Below are positions 9,421-17,628 of a stretch of 39,782 nt of DNA, piece after piece. The DNA comes from Desulfonatronospira sp. (GTDB lineage: Bacteria > Desulfobacterota > Desulfovibrionia > Desulfovibrionales > Desulfonatronovibrionaceae): the NCBI GenBank assembly GCA_003551155.1, contig PUMA01000159.1, positions 1-39,782 of the forward strand, written 5' to 3'. How positions within the stretch are numbered: position 1 is the first letter of the stretch; every line of letters begins with the position of its first letter. A model generated the notes under the pieces. The model made no database searches. It saw only the letters and a program-made list of their open reading frames with translations, and had not been told where the DNA came from. The position numbers were made by a program, and so were the translations under genes.

Positions 9421-10156
9421 AATAGGCGGCATAAGCATCTTTGCCTTTGGTTTTTTCATAGCCACCGCCTATCTTCTGGGCATGGCCTGGACCATGCGCG
9501 AAGCAGGGCAGAAAGGACTGGACCCCGGACTTGTACTTGAGTTCGGCTTCTATGTCCTGCTGGCTGGACTCTTGGGAGCCAGGGTGCTGCATGTGCTTGT
9601 TCACCCGGGGAACATCTCTGCTGAACCATGGAGCATCTTCAGGTTCTGGGATGGAGGTCTTGATTTTCTGGGCGGGGCCTTGCTGGGCTCAGGGGTTCTG
9701 ATTATTTACCTGCTGGGAAAAAAACAGGATGTTCTGGCCTGGCTTGACGCGCTGGCTCCCGGTGTGGCTCTGGGTCTTATTCTGGGGTGGACCGGGTGTT
9801 TTTTTGCCGGCTGTGGTTTCGGAAGCCCCACAGATCTGCCCTGGGGTGTGACCTACACACATCCCGGCTCCCTGGCCCCGCTCTTTGTGCAGGTGCACCC
9901 CATTCAGATTTATTATGCCCTGGGGTCCCTGGCAATATTTACAGTGCTTGTTCTTTTCAAGAACAGGCCGAATATGACCGGCCAGCTTGCACTTCTTTTT
10001 TTAATCCTGTATGCTGTATTAAATACAGGGGTTGATTTTTTCCGGGATGGTCATCAGGAACTGGTCTGGCTTTTCAGTTTTAACCAGATCATATATCTGA
10101 CGTTTTTTTTCACTGGCATGGGGCTTTTTTTGGGGAGGAAAAAGGGAGCAGGCTGA
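9401..10156 (+). CDS. lgt: Prolipoprotein diacylglyceryl transferase
   Basis: A 251-residue polytopic inner-membrane enzyme that transfers diacylglycerol from phosphatidylglycerol to the lipobox cysteine of prolipoproteins. Recognisable segments include an N-terminal half with a GGLDFLGG loop and the Lgt signature region GCGFGSPTDLPWGV. The C-terminal part ends with further hydrophobic helices. It is at the short end of the family. The ATG at 9401 lies inside lspA in another frame, so translation is probably coupled to lspA. Together lspA and lgt supply the lipoprotein maturation needed by the predicted lipoproteins elsewhere in this window (10488, 14833, 28377). Confidence 0.95.
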   Translation: MQPILIEIGGISIFAFGFFIATAYLLGMAWTMREAGQKGLDPGLVLEFGFYVLLAGLLGARVLHVLVHPGNISAEPWSIFRFWDGGLDFLGGALLGSGVLIIYLLGKKQDVLAWLDALAPGVALGLILGWTGCFFAGCGFGSPTDLPWGVTYTHPGSLAPLFVQVHPIQIYYALGSLAIFTVLVLFKNRPNMTGQLALLFLILYAVLNTGVDFFRDGHQELVWLFSFNQIIYLTFFFTGMGLFLGRKKGAG

Positions 10157-10215
10157 CTGCTCTGTCTGTCAAGCCCCGCCTCTGAAAGCCTGAAATGGAA
10201 ACAGCCGGTCAGAAC

Positions 10216-10245
10216 TTGAACCATTCCTTTTGAGCAGGTTATAAT
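10216..10245 (+). promoter_or_regulatory. Sigma-70-type promoter for the PLDc_N gene and cpoB
   Basis: TTGAAC (10216-10221) and a perfect TATAAT (10240-10245) are separated by 18 bases. Transcription would begin near 10252, only about 15 bases before the ATG at 10267. That fits the absence of a clear Shine-Dalgarno for that gene. Confidence 0.6.
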
Positions 10246-10266
10246 AGTTTAAAAAGACATAAAATC

Positions 10267-10494
10267 ATGTTTGAAATCCCTTTAATCGAGGCCTTAAGGA
10301 CCAGTCCGTGGGCTTTGTTAATTTTAATTCTCCCGATACTGCCCAATTTGTGGGCTATTCTGCATATTTTCCGCTGTGATTTTAACACGGCCCAGGAAAA
10401 AATGGTTTGGCTGGCGGTGGCAGTGTTTATCCCTTTTCTGGGGGGTATGTTGTATATTTTCTGGGGGCGAAGGCGAGGCGTTAAAGTATGTTGA
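10267..10494 (+). CDS. Small PLDc_N (phospholipase D-nuclease N-terminal) domain membrane protein
   Basis: A 75-residue protein with two membrane helices separated by a short charged loop. The spacing and motifs, including WLAVAVFIPFLGGMLYIFWG, match the PLDc_N module found alone or at the N-terminus of cardiolipin-synthase-like proteins. No phospholipase HKD motif is present, so it is not an enzyme of that family. There is no obvious ribosome site. The ATG lies about 15 bases after a predicted transcription start, so near-leaderless initiation is possible. Its last seven bases overlap the cpoB start, suggesting coupled translation. Its function is unknown and its link to CpoB is contextual only. 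Confidence 0.8.
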   Translation: MFEIPLIEALRTSPWALLILILPILPNLWAILHIFRCDFNTAQEKMVWLAVAVFIPFLGGMLYIFWGRRRGVKVC

Positions 10495-11369
10495 AAATCA
10501 AGTCAGTCTTGTGTTTTTTGCTGGCACTCGGACTGAGTGCCTGTATCACTGCTCAGGGAGATGTGGACCGGCTCCAGATGCAGCTCAGGACTCTGGAAAG
10601 ACAGCATTATCTCGACAAACAGCGCATGGAGCAGCAGCTTGAGACATACCGGGAGCAACTGGCAGCCCACATAGAATCTGTAGAAGGGAAGATTTCTGAA
10701 ACAGGCGGGCCGGTTCAGACTACCCAGGCTCATTTATGGGCTGAAATGGAATCCCTAAGGTTCCAGGTGGCCACCATGAGCGGCAACCTGGGTGCCCTGG
10801 AAAGAAGGGGTGCCGGGCTTCAGGATGAAGATTTCGACTGGTCCAGAGAGGTTGAGAGTCTTCAGAAGAAAACCATAAGGCTGGACCGGGCCCTGAAGAC
10901 CCTGGCCAGCAGGCTGGACATTGACATAAGCGAGGAAATGGAAGCTGTCATTGCTCAGGACAGACCTGCCCCCGGAATGGAAGAAGGGGTGGAAACTGCT
11001 CAGGCTCTTTATCAGCGGGCACTGGATTCCTTTTATGATCGCAGGTACGATCAGGCCCAGTCATTGTGGGAGGAGTTTGCAGAAAACTTTCCTGAACACG
11101 ATCTTATATCCAATGCATATTTCTGGCAGGGAGAGTGCTTTTATCAGCTCCAGGACTACGCCCAGGCTGTAGTGGCATATCAGGAAGTGCTGGAAAATTA
11201 TCCCGAGAGCAACAAGATTACTGCCAGCATGCTCAAGCAGGGCATGTCATTTATAAATCTCGGCCGGAAAGATGCCGGGAAGCTGGTTCTGGACGAACTG
11301 ATTCAGAAGTATCCCCAAACTGCCGAAGCCAGACGGGCAAAGGCTTTTCTTTCCGAACACGGACTATGA
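10488..11369 (+). CDS. cpoB: CpoB/YbgF-like Tol-Pal associated lipoprotein
   Basis: A 293-residue envelope protein. An N-terminal signal with lipobox LSAC places the lipidated cysteine at residue 19. A long coiled coil follows (about 25-150), as in the trimerisation region of YbgF. The C-terminal third (about 165-290) holds TPR repeats such as ALYQRALDSFYDRRYDQAQS and a YPES/YPQT pair typical of YbgF-type TPRs. In enterobacteria CpoB coordinates peptidoglycan synthesis with outer-membrane constriction through PBP1B and Tol. E. coli CpoB is soluble, so lipidation is a difference here. The tolQRAB-pal genes are not in the window. The gene overlaps the small PLDc_N gene by seven bases and is followed by an unrelated ferredoxin gene. 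Confidence 0.85.
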   Translation: MLKIKSVLCFLLALGLSACITAQGDVDRLQMQLRTLERQHYLDKQRMEQQLETYREQLAAHIESVEGKISETGGPVQTTQAHLWAEMESLRFQVATMSGNLGALERRGAGLQDEDFDWSREVESLQKKTIRLDRALKTLASRLDIDISEEMEAVIAQDRPAPGMEEGVETAQALYQRALDSFYDRRYDQAQSLWEEFAENFPEHDLISNAYFWQGECFYQLQDYAQAVVAYQEVLENYPESNKITASMLKQGMSFINLGRKDAGKLVLDELIQKYPQTAEARRAKAFLSEHGL

Positions 11370-11388
11370 TCTTTCAGGATAACCCGTC

Positions 11389-11823
11389 ATGCACACAACT
11401 GAAGAATATTCCAGGATAATTGCCCTGCATTTCTCGCCTGAAGTGGTCCGCAAGCCCATGATGTACAATCTGGCCAAGAAATTCGACCTGACATTCAATA
11501 TTCTCAAGGCCAGAATCAGTCCCAGGGAAGAGGGGCATATGATCCTGGAGCTCTCCGGAAACAGGGAGGACTTCAAAAAAGGAATATCATACCTGCAGAA
11601 GCACGGGATCAGCATTCAGGATGTGGCCCAGTCCATAACCAGGGATGAAAGCATTTGCACTCATTGCGGATTGTGCACTGCGCTTTGTTTTAATAAGGCC
11701 CTCAGCCTGGATCCGGAAACCAGGGTAATCGTGTTTCATGACTCCAGGTGCACAGCCTGCAGCAACTGCACCAGAATTTGTCCAGTTGGGGCCATGCATG
11801 TGGAGACCAACGGGGATTCGTAA
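11389..11823 (+). CDS. NIL-domain two-[4Fe-4S] ferredoxin
   Basis: A 144-residue cytoplasmic protein with an N-terminal NIL domain (about residues 5-78, the ligand-binding fold also found at the end of MetN) and a C-terminal bacterial ferredoxin. The two iron-sulfur motifs are CTHCGLCTALCFNKA and CTACSNCTRICPVGA, each with the full CxxCxxCxxxC pattern. Proteins of this exact architecture work with a DUF39 partner in reductive homocysteine formation from aspartate semialdehyde in methanogens and sulfate reducers. That role is known for the family and inferred here, since no DUF39 gene is adjacent. The ATG 11389 has only a weak AGGAT upstream. It follows cpoB by 19 bases and may be cotranscribed. 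Confidence 0.88.
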   Translation: MHTTEEYSRIIALHFSPEVVRKPMMYNLAKKFDLTFNILKARISPREEGHMILELSGNREDFKKGISYLQKHGISIQDVAQSITRDESICTHCGLCTALCFNKALSLDPETRVIVFHDSRCTACSNCTRICPVGAMHVETNGDS

Positions 11824-12199
11824 GGCTGAATTTCAGCCGGCCGGGGGCTCGGATGCCTGTCCCTGCTCAGGAAAGATATATCTGAATAAGAGACGCAACA
11901 GTCATCTTATCATATTCTGGAGTCAGCACTCATTGACCGGCAGTGTGACGCATCAGGGCAGAAGCAGCGTGGTATGCAGAAGCGGATAAGATTCAGGCAC
12001 AAGAATTCATGGCCTGACCAAAATTCAGCAGGCCTTGGTATTCAGGAATTAAGCGCTTTACAGCAGCTTTTTTTCTTGACTCTTTGTCTGGAAAAGGGGA
12101 TAGAAAAATATCTTTCAATTCGTTAAATGGTGTTAAGTGTTTTTCTATTTTTGAAGTACCTCACAAATTTCTTAACCTTTTAAGCTTTAGGAGGCCCGT
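11824..12199 (+). other. Intergenic leader region of the VWA-OmpA gene
   Basis: No credible gene is present. Just after the ferredoxin stop lies a short hairpin (GGCTGAA and TTCAGCC at 11824-11838) without a T-run. From about 12060 the sequence becomes AT-rich, as expected for a promoter and leader. A candidate -35 TTGACT lies at 12076-12081. The leader ends in a strong TTTAGGAGG ribosome site five bases before the ATG at 12200. Confidence 0.55.
12076..12104 (+). promoter_or_regulatory. Weak candidate promoter for the VWA-OmpA gene
   Basis: TTGACT (12076-12081) is five of six to consensus. At 17 bases distance the -10 would be GATAGA (12099-12104), which is poor. The position in an AT-rich stretch about 100 bases before a well-initiated gene makes it plausible but not secure. 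Confidence 0.3.
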
Positions 12200-13285
12200 A
12201 TGTTTTGGAAAACGCTTTGGCGCACCAGTTTAATTTTGTTCTGTGCCCTGGTACTCTTGGGAGCGCAGAAGGCCTTGGCCCAAACCCAGACGATCATTGA
12301 GCCCAGGGCGGACAATTTTATCTTTTACGTGGACAACTCAGGTTCCATGATGTTTGACTATGAAGCTGCAGGTGAGGATAAAATAAAGGTCGCCCGCGAC
12401 CTCCTGCTGACCATCAATGATGAGCTGCCCGAACTGGATGCCGATTTCGGAGTCTATACCTATGGTCCGTACAAAGAGTACAGACCGGCGACTCCTTATG
12501 ACCGCCAGGATATGACCCGGGCTTTTGAAGCTATCCCTGACGATTTCGAGATATTCGGGCGCAGGACCCCCATGGGTCAGGATCTGATCAAGGTTGATGA
12601 GCGTATATCCGGGCTGCAGGGAGATATTGCGGTAGTGGTACTGACAGACGGCGAATCCAATATCGGCCCCAGACCGGCCGGAGTTATGCAGGATATGTAC
12701 CAGCGTTACGGGGACCGCATCTGCTTTCATTTTATCAGTGTGGCCCAGACAGCCGGTGAAAAGGCTCTGGTGGAAGAGCTGGCAGGTATTAATCCCTGCA
12801 CGGTAAAGATTGATGCGGCTGACCTGCAGAAGGATTTTGCCCGGGCTGATTTTATCCAGGACGTATTTTACACCACCAGGGAGGTGAGCGTTGCTCCTCC
12901 TGTTGAACCCGAGCCGGAGATCGCTCCGGTAGTTGAACCGGAACCAGAGGAAGTGATCGTTTTCTCCAACGTTCAATTCGATTTTGACCGTGCTGAGATC
13001 AAACCCCAGTATGCTGAAATCCTCAGGGAAGCAGCCAGGCAGATCAGGGACCGTGAAGATCCCAGAGTCATCGTTGAAGGCCATACCTGCAATATCGGAC
13101 CGGCGGAATACAACATGGGTCTCTCTGAAAGAAGAGCCCAGGCAGTGGCAGACTTTCTGGTTGAGCAGAATGTGGATCGCAACACTATTGAGACCCGGGG
13201 CTATGGTTTGACCAGGCCTGCATATGATAATGATACCAGGGAAGGCCGTTCTTTGAACAGGCGCGTGGAAATGCGGCTGGAGTAA
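12200..13285 (+). CDS. Exported VWA-domain protein with C-terminal OmpA peptidoglycan-binding domain
   Basis: A 361-residue envelope protein. A signal peptide is cleaved probably after ALA at residue 27. A von Willebrand A domain follows (about 38-220) with an intact MIDAS start DNSGS at residues 45-49 and the later LTDGESN strand. A Pro/Glu-rich linker (about 234-253, repeated PVEPEPE) leads to an OmpA C-terminal domain (about 254-361) with the NVQFDFD and LSERRA motifs. VWA-OmpA proteins are thought to hold a metal-dependent adhesion module on the cell wall. One oddity: GHTC replaces the usual GHTD, so the Asp that contacts diaminopimelate is Cys, while the partner Arg fifteen residues on is kept. 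A strong TTTAGGAGG ribosome site and its own terminator suggest a well-expressed single gene. Confidence 0.9.
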   Translation: MFWKTLWRTSLILFCALVLLGAQKALAQTQTIIEPRADNFIFYVDNSGSMMFDYEAAGEDKIKVARDLLLTINDELPELDADFGVYTYGPYKEYRPATPYDRQDMTRAFEAIPDDFEIFGRRTPMGQDLIKVDERISGLQGDIAVVVLTDGESNIGPRPAGVMQDMYQRYGDRICFHFISVAQTAGEKALVEELAGINPCTVKIDAADLQKDFARADFIQDVFYTTREVSVAPPVEPEPEIAPVVEPEPEEVIVFSNVQFDFDRAEIKPQYAEILREAARQIRDREDPRVIVEGHTCNIGPAEYNMGLSERRAQAVADFLVEQNVDRNTIETRGYGLTRPAYDNDTREGRSLNRRVEMRLE

Positions 13286-13294
13286 CTGAATACC

Positions 13295-13330
13295 GGCCCG
13301 GTCAGTCTCAAGGCTGACCGGGCCTTTTTT
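13295..13330 (+). terminator. Rho-independent terminator after the VWA-OmpA gene
   Basis: GGCCCGGTCAG (13295-13305) pairs perfectly with CTGACCGGGCC (13314-13324) over an eight-base loop and is followed directly by six T. A canonical strong terminator, nine bases past the stop codon. Confidence 0.93.
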
Positions 13331-13335
13331 AAGTT

Positions 13336-13767
13336 ATGAGAAAATTATCTTTTTTTCCCATAATTTTTCTGTGCGTGACCCTTCACGCCGGTACCCTTGC
13401 TCAAGCAGAGCAGGCCAGCATCCTGAATTCAGACCATCATCTGCACGGTCATTTTGGCGAGTTTGCCCAGAATCGGGTCAGTATACTGAACAAACACTAT
13501 GACGGTACCCCTGAAAAGCTCAGGCTGGAAAAGAATGAAAACGGCTATACCGGCAGGTATCAGCAGATTGTTCCAGGTTCCCTGAGAGTTGAGGTGAAAC
13601 AGACCGGATCCAATACTTCACCGTTTATCGGAGTCATGTATTATACCGTCATGACCTACGAAAGTAATGGGAAGTGTTCGGAAAGCGTTTCCAGCGGGCC
13701 ATTCCAGCCGGTGCGCAAACGCAATGTCACCGAGATATTTCGTCTGGTCAGGGGCGAATGGAAGTAA
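13336..13767 (+). CDS. Small secreted protein, unknown function
   Basis: A 143-residue protein of no recognised family. A clear signal peptide (MRKLSFFPIIFLCVTLHAG and onward) has a likely cleavage after AQA near residue 24. The mature part is polar and beta-rich, with charged, Tyr- and Gly-containing segments and a single Cys, compatible with a small periplasmic fold. The ATG lies only five bases after the T-run of the preceding terminator and has no ribosome site, so how it is transcribed and initiated is unclear. It ends 70 bases before gpsA. The signal peptide and sustained frame support it being real. Function cannot be proposed. Confidence 0.7.
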   Translation: MRKLSFFPIIFLCVTLHAGTLAQAEQASILNSDHHLHGHFGEFAQNRVSILNKHYDGTPEKLRLEKNENGYTGRYQQIVPGSLRVEVKQTGSNTSPFIGVMYYTVMTYESNGKCSESVSSGPFQPVRKRNVTEIFRLVRGEWK

Positions 13768-13837
13768 GCAGAGTGTTTTTTTCCGGGTTTTGGCGCAAGG
13801 CAAAGCTTTCCCGGCGGTGTTGAGAGCTGGAGGCCAA

Positions 13838-14833
13838 ATGACCAGAATTGCCGTGCTGGGCGGTGGAAGCTGGGGGACTACCCTGGCCGGCATGCTTTCA
13901 GCCAAGGGTCATGAAACAGGTCTGTGGGTCCGTGAGCCGGAGCTGGTCCGGGAGATAAAGAATACAGGAGAAACCTCCTGGTTTTTACCCGGCTTCAAGC
14001 TGCATGAGAGGTTAATGGTCAGCGCTGAACTGCGCGAAATTATGCAGGGCGCGGATTATTTTCTGCTGGCCATTCCCACCCAGTTTTTGCGCCAAATGCT
14101 GCAAAAAGCCTGGGAGTTTTTTCCTGAAAACCCGGTTGTGATCTGCGCCAGTAAAGGTGTGGAACTGGGTACCCTCAAACCGATGTCCGAGATGGTTGCA
14201 GAGACCCTGCAGGGCAGGAATCCCAGGTATGCTGTCCTTTCCGGGCCTTCCTTTGCAAAAGAGGTATCCAGCAGACTGCCTACCGCGGTGAGCCTGGGAT
14301 GTGAGGACGTCCAGCTGAGCCGCCAACTTCAGGATGTTTTGTCCACGGACTTCTTCCGCGTCTATGCCAATCCGGATTACAGAGGTGTGGAGCTGGGCGG
14401 GGCCTTGAAGAACATCATGGCCATAGCCGCCGGGATTTCGGACGGACTGGAATTCGGACATGACGCCAGGGCAGCCCTGATAACCAGAGGCCTGGTGGAG
14501 ATGGCCAGGTTCGGAGTGGCCCTGGGCGCCAGGGAAAAGACCTTTATGGGCCTGTCCGGCATGGGTGATCTGGTTCTGACCTGTACAGGGGACTTGAGCC
14601 GCAACCGGCAGGTGGGACTCAAGCTCGGCCGCGGCATGACCCTGGAACAGATCCTCTCAGGTACCAGAATGGTGGCTGAAGGGGTTAAGACTACTGAATC
14701 CGTATGGCATCTGGCCCGAAGGATTCATGTGGACATGCCCATTACCCAGCAGGTCTACCAGGTGCTCTTCCAGGACAAGGACCCCAGACAAGGGGTTGAG
14801 GACCTGATGACCAGGGATCTGAAGATGGAGTGA
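13838..14833 (+). CDS. gpsA: NAD(P)-dependent glycerol-3-phosphate dehydrogenase
   Basis: A 331-residue cytoplasmic enzyme that reduces dihydroxyacetone phosphate to sn-glycerol 3-phosphate for phospholipid synthesis. The N-terminal Rossmann motif is GGGSWGTTLA. The catalytic region includes ASKGVE, GPSFAKEV, the KNIMAIAAGISDGL helix with its active Lys, and GLSGMGDLVLTC. Length is typical. ATG 13838 is chosen because GGAGG lies just upstream and homologues start at this point. The open frame continues to 13667, but this overlaps the previous gene and is unlike the family. The stop TGA shares one base with the ATG of the next gene (TGATG), so it is translationally coupled to a peptide-type transporter, an unusual partner. 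Confidence 0.97.
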   Translation: MTRIAVLGGGSWGTTLAGMLSAKGHETGLWVREPELVREIKNTGETSWFLPGFKLHERLMVSAELREIMQGADYFLLAIPTQFLRQMLQKAWEFFPENPVVICASKGVELGTLKPMSEMVAETLQGRNPRYAVLSGPSFAKEVSSRLPTAVSLGCEDVQLSRQLQDVLSTDFFRVYANPDYRGVELGGALKNIMAIAAGISDGLEFGHDARAALITRGLVEMARFGVALGAREKTFMGLSGMGDLVLTCTGDLSRNRQVGLKLGRGMTLEQILSGTRMVAEGVKTTESVWHLARRIHVDMPITQQVYQVLFQDKDPRQGVEDLMTRDLKME

Positions 14834-16653
14834 TGTTTCAGCACAATTCCGGGACAGCCTTGCCCTCACAACGAACCGAAATTCCCTTTCTTCTCCAGGT
14901 CATTCTCGTGCTCCTGCTGGCCCTGGCCGGGACCGGGTGCAAGGGGGAAATACCGGGTGTTGAACGCCCGGAATATTCCCTTCCCCTGGATGTGGATATA
15001 AGCAGCAATGAGCCCGGGAGATACGGAGGCATATTTGTTACGGCCGAATCACAGCAGCCCAGGACCTTTAATCCCCTGGTGGCCGAGGACGCCTATTCCA
15101 GCGAGGCCATCGGGCGTTTCCTCAACGGATTGACTTTCTATCACCCCCTGAAGGAGGAGGTCGTCCCTGAACTTGCCCGTTCCTGGGAAATTTCCGAGGA
15201 TCAGAAGAGCATAACCATGCACCTGAGGCGCGGTGTGCGCTGGAGCGATGGGGAGCCGTTTACTGCTTCCGATGTGATGTTTACTTTCAAGGCCCTGTTT
15301 GACGAGCGCTACCCCAACCGCTATCAGGGTCAGTACACCATTGCCGGCGAACCCATCGGGTATGAAAAGATTGATCAGTACACGGTGCGTTTCAGTACTG
15401 CCAGACCCTACTCCCCTTTTTTGTACGTCATAGGATTTATCGGCATTCTTCCCAGACACGTTCTATATGATGCCTATGAACAGGGCGAGCTGCTGCAAAA
15501 ATGGAGCATACGCACGGCCATGCACCAGCCCGGGGAACTGGTGGGCACAGGACCGTTCAGTATCCGCTCCTTCAGACCCGGCCAGCGGATACTCTATGAA
15601 CCTAATCCTCACTATTGGAGGGCGGACAGCAAAGGCAGGAGGCTTCCGTACGTGGATTACCTGATAACCAGATACGTTCAGGACCGAAATACTGAGACTG
15701 TGCTCTTTGTCTCGGGTCAGATCGATGTGTCCGCCATAACTCCCGGCGATGTGGTTGGGGTGAACCGCAATTCAGAACTTCATGATTATACCGTGCATCA
15801 TCGCGGTCCGGCCACGGGCATCAGATTTATCTGGTTCAATCAGAAGCCCGGAACCAATGAGCAGGGCCGTCCCTATGTTGAACCCCACAAGCTGGAATGG
15901 TTCACCAACAAGAAGTTCAGGCAGGCTGTTCTGTACGGCTTCAACCGGGAGGGGCTGATTTCAAGCGTATACTTCGGAAGGGCTGAACTTCTGCACTCCA
16001 TAATCAGTCCTGCCAACCAGCGATGGTACAACCCGGATGTGCGCAAATATCCGTATGATCCTGACCGGGCCAGGGAACTGCTGGCCTCCCAGGGCTTCGT
16101 GTACGGTGCCGACGGTAATCTTCTGGATCAGTACGGCAATGCGGTGGTCGTTGATGTGTACGCTTCAGAAGGCGATGATATCACTCCCCAGATCCTGTCC
16201 ACTTTCAGGGAGAACATGCGGGATCTGGGCATCCGGGTCCGGGTACGCTACCTGGATTTCGGCACCCTGGTGGCCCGTATAAGCAGACATTTTGAATATG
16301 AGGCAGCCATGATGGGCTTTACCGGGGGTGCTGACCCCTCGGGAGGACGGGCCATATACTTGAGTTCAGGGAGGCTGCACCTCTGGAATCCGGGCCAGGA
16401 GGAGCCCCATACCGAATGGGAGTCCAGAGTGGATCAGCTGGTATATGCTTCTGAAGAGACCTTTGACCCTGATGAACGTGTTGAGTACGTTCACCGTATG
16501 CAGGAGATCTTTTCCGAGGAGCTGCCCCTGCTCTTCCTGCTCACCCCTCATACTTACGTGGGTCTCAAAAACAAATGGAGAAACGTGCGCATCCCTTCCA
16601 TGGGATCGGTAATCTGGAATATTGATGAACTGTACCTTGAGCCGGAGCATTGA
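14833..16653 (+). CDS. ABC transporter family 5 substrate-binding protein (peptide type)
   Basis: A 606-residue extracytoplasmic binding protein of the oligopeptide/dipeptide/nickel family (SBP_bac_5). A hydrophobic signal ends in AGTGC, an imperfect lipobox (Cys at about 37), so lipid anchoring is likely but not certain. The mature part shows the family landmarks: an early TFNPL, VVPELARSWEISEDQKSITM, LRRGVRWSDGEPFTASDV, then GTGPFSIRSFRPGQRI and the YNPDVRKYPYDPDRARELL stretch. The ATG overlaps the gpsA stop by one base. The same TGATG arrangement links it to the permease gene downstream. Five consecutive genes make a full importer, most likely for peptides. The actual ligand cannot be read from the sequence. 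Confidence 0.92.
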   Translation: MFQHNSGTALPSQRTEIPFLLQVILVLLLALAGTGCKGEIPGVERPEYSLPLDVDISSNEPGRYGGIFVTAESQQPRTFNPLVAEDAYSSEAIGRFLNGLTFYHPLKEEVVPELARSWEISEDQKSITMHLRRGVRWSDGEPFTASDVMFTFKALFDERYPNRYQGQYTIAGEPIGYEKIDQYTVRFSTARPYSPFLYVIGFIGILPRHVLYDAYEQGELLQKWSIRTAMHQPGELVGTGPFSIRSFRPGQRILYEPNPHYWRADSKGRRLPYVDYLITRYVQDRNTETVLFVSGQIDVSAITPGDVVGVNRNSELHDYTVHHRGPATGIRFIWFNQKPGTNEQGRPYVEPHKLEWFTNKKFRQAVLYGFNREGLISSVYFGRAELLHSIISPANQRWYNPDVRKYPYDPDRARELLASQGFVYGADGNLLDQYGNAVVVDVYASEGDDITPQILSTFRENMRDLGIRVRVRYLDFGTLVARISRHFEYEAAMMGFTGGADPSGGRAIYLSSGRLHLWNPGQEEPHTEWESRVDQLVYASEETFDPDERVEYVHRMQEIFSEELPLLFLLTPHTYVGLKNKWRNVRIPSMGSVIWNIDELYLEPEH

Positions 16654-17624
16654 TGGCTGTCTTTTTGATCAGGCGTATCCTGTCCGCTGTTCCGCTTCTG
16701 TTCGGTATTTCAGTGCTGGTGTTCATTCTCATGGCAGTGGCGCCCGGAGATTTTCTGGACGTGGCCAGAAGCCAGGAAGACATCCCTGCAGAGTACATAG
16801 AGCGCATGGAAGAGGAGTTTGCCCTGGGCGAACCCTGGCATACCCGGTATTTTATCTGGCTGGGCAACGTCGTCCGGGGCAATCTGGGTGAATCCTGGAT
16901 CTACAGGGTGCCTGTAACTGAACTTCTGGCACAGCGCGTCCCGGCAACCCTGGTTCTTTCAGCCCTGTCCATTCTTTTTGCCCTGTGTATTGCCATACCC
17001 ATGGGCGTGCTGGCTGCCATTTACAAGGATTCCGTCTTTGACCGCATAAGCTCCTTGTTTGCTTATGCAGCCCTGTCCATCCCGGAGTTTTTTCTGGCCC
17101 TGCTGGCTGTAATGTTTGCCGCGCAGACCGGGCTCTTTCCTATCGGCGGGCTCAGTTCGGTAGAACACGAATTCATGTCTTTCTGGGGACGTATGGCTGA
17201 CTACGCCCACCATCTGGTGCTGCCCACCATTGTCCTGGGCATGGGCAGCGTGGCCAGTTATATGCGCATCATGCGGGCCAATTTTCTGGATTACATCAGG
17301 TCGGATTTCGTGACTACGGCCCGGGCCAAGGGGGTACCCGAGGGCCGGGTGATGTTCGTGCACGTATTGCGCAACGCCATCAATCCCCTGGTCAGCGCTT
17401 CTGGATTCATCCTGGCTACTCTGCTGTCCGGGTCTATCCTGGTGGAAAACGTGATGAACTATCCAGGCCTTGGTCAGCTCATTTTTGAGGCCCTTATGCG
17501 CCAGGATGAATTTGTGGTTGTGGCTGCGGTCATGATGGGCTGTATCATGCTCATGCTGGGCAATCTCATAGCGGATCTGCTCCTGGCCTGGTCTGACCCG
17601 AGAATCAGGCTGGAAAAGAACTGA
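16653..17624 (+). CDS. Peptide-type ABC transporter permease 1 (DppB/OppB family)
   Basis: A 323-residue inner-membrane permease with the N-terminal helix-plus-loop typical of DppB (FLIRRILSAVPLLFGISVLVF, then an extracytoplasmic segment). About five further helices follow. The ATPase-contacting EAA loop is visible as ARAKGVPEGRVMFVHVLRNA. The ATG at 16653 overlaps the stop of the binding-protein gene by one base. A TTG directly in front (16650) would only add one residue. It is followed four bases later by the second permease. It would form the heterodimeric channel with that protein. Confidence 0.95.
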   Translation: MAVFLIRRILSAVPLLFGISVLVFILMAVAPGDFLDVARSQEDIPAEYIERMEEEFALGEPWHTRYFIWLGNVVRGNLGESWIYRVPVTELLAQRVPATLVLSALSILFALCIAIPMGVLAAIYKDSVFDRISSLFAYAALSIPEFFLALLAVMFAAQTGLFPIGGLSSVEHEFMSFWGRMADYAHHLVLPTIVLGMGSVASYMRIMRANFLDYIRSDFVTTARAKGVPEGRVMFVHVLRNAINPLVSASGFILATLLSGSILVENVMNYPGLGQLIFEALMRQDEFVVVAAVMMGCIMLMLGNLIADLLLAWSDPRIRLEKN

Positions 17625-17628
17625 GGCC

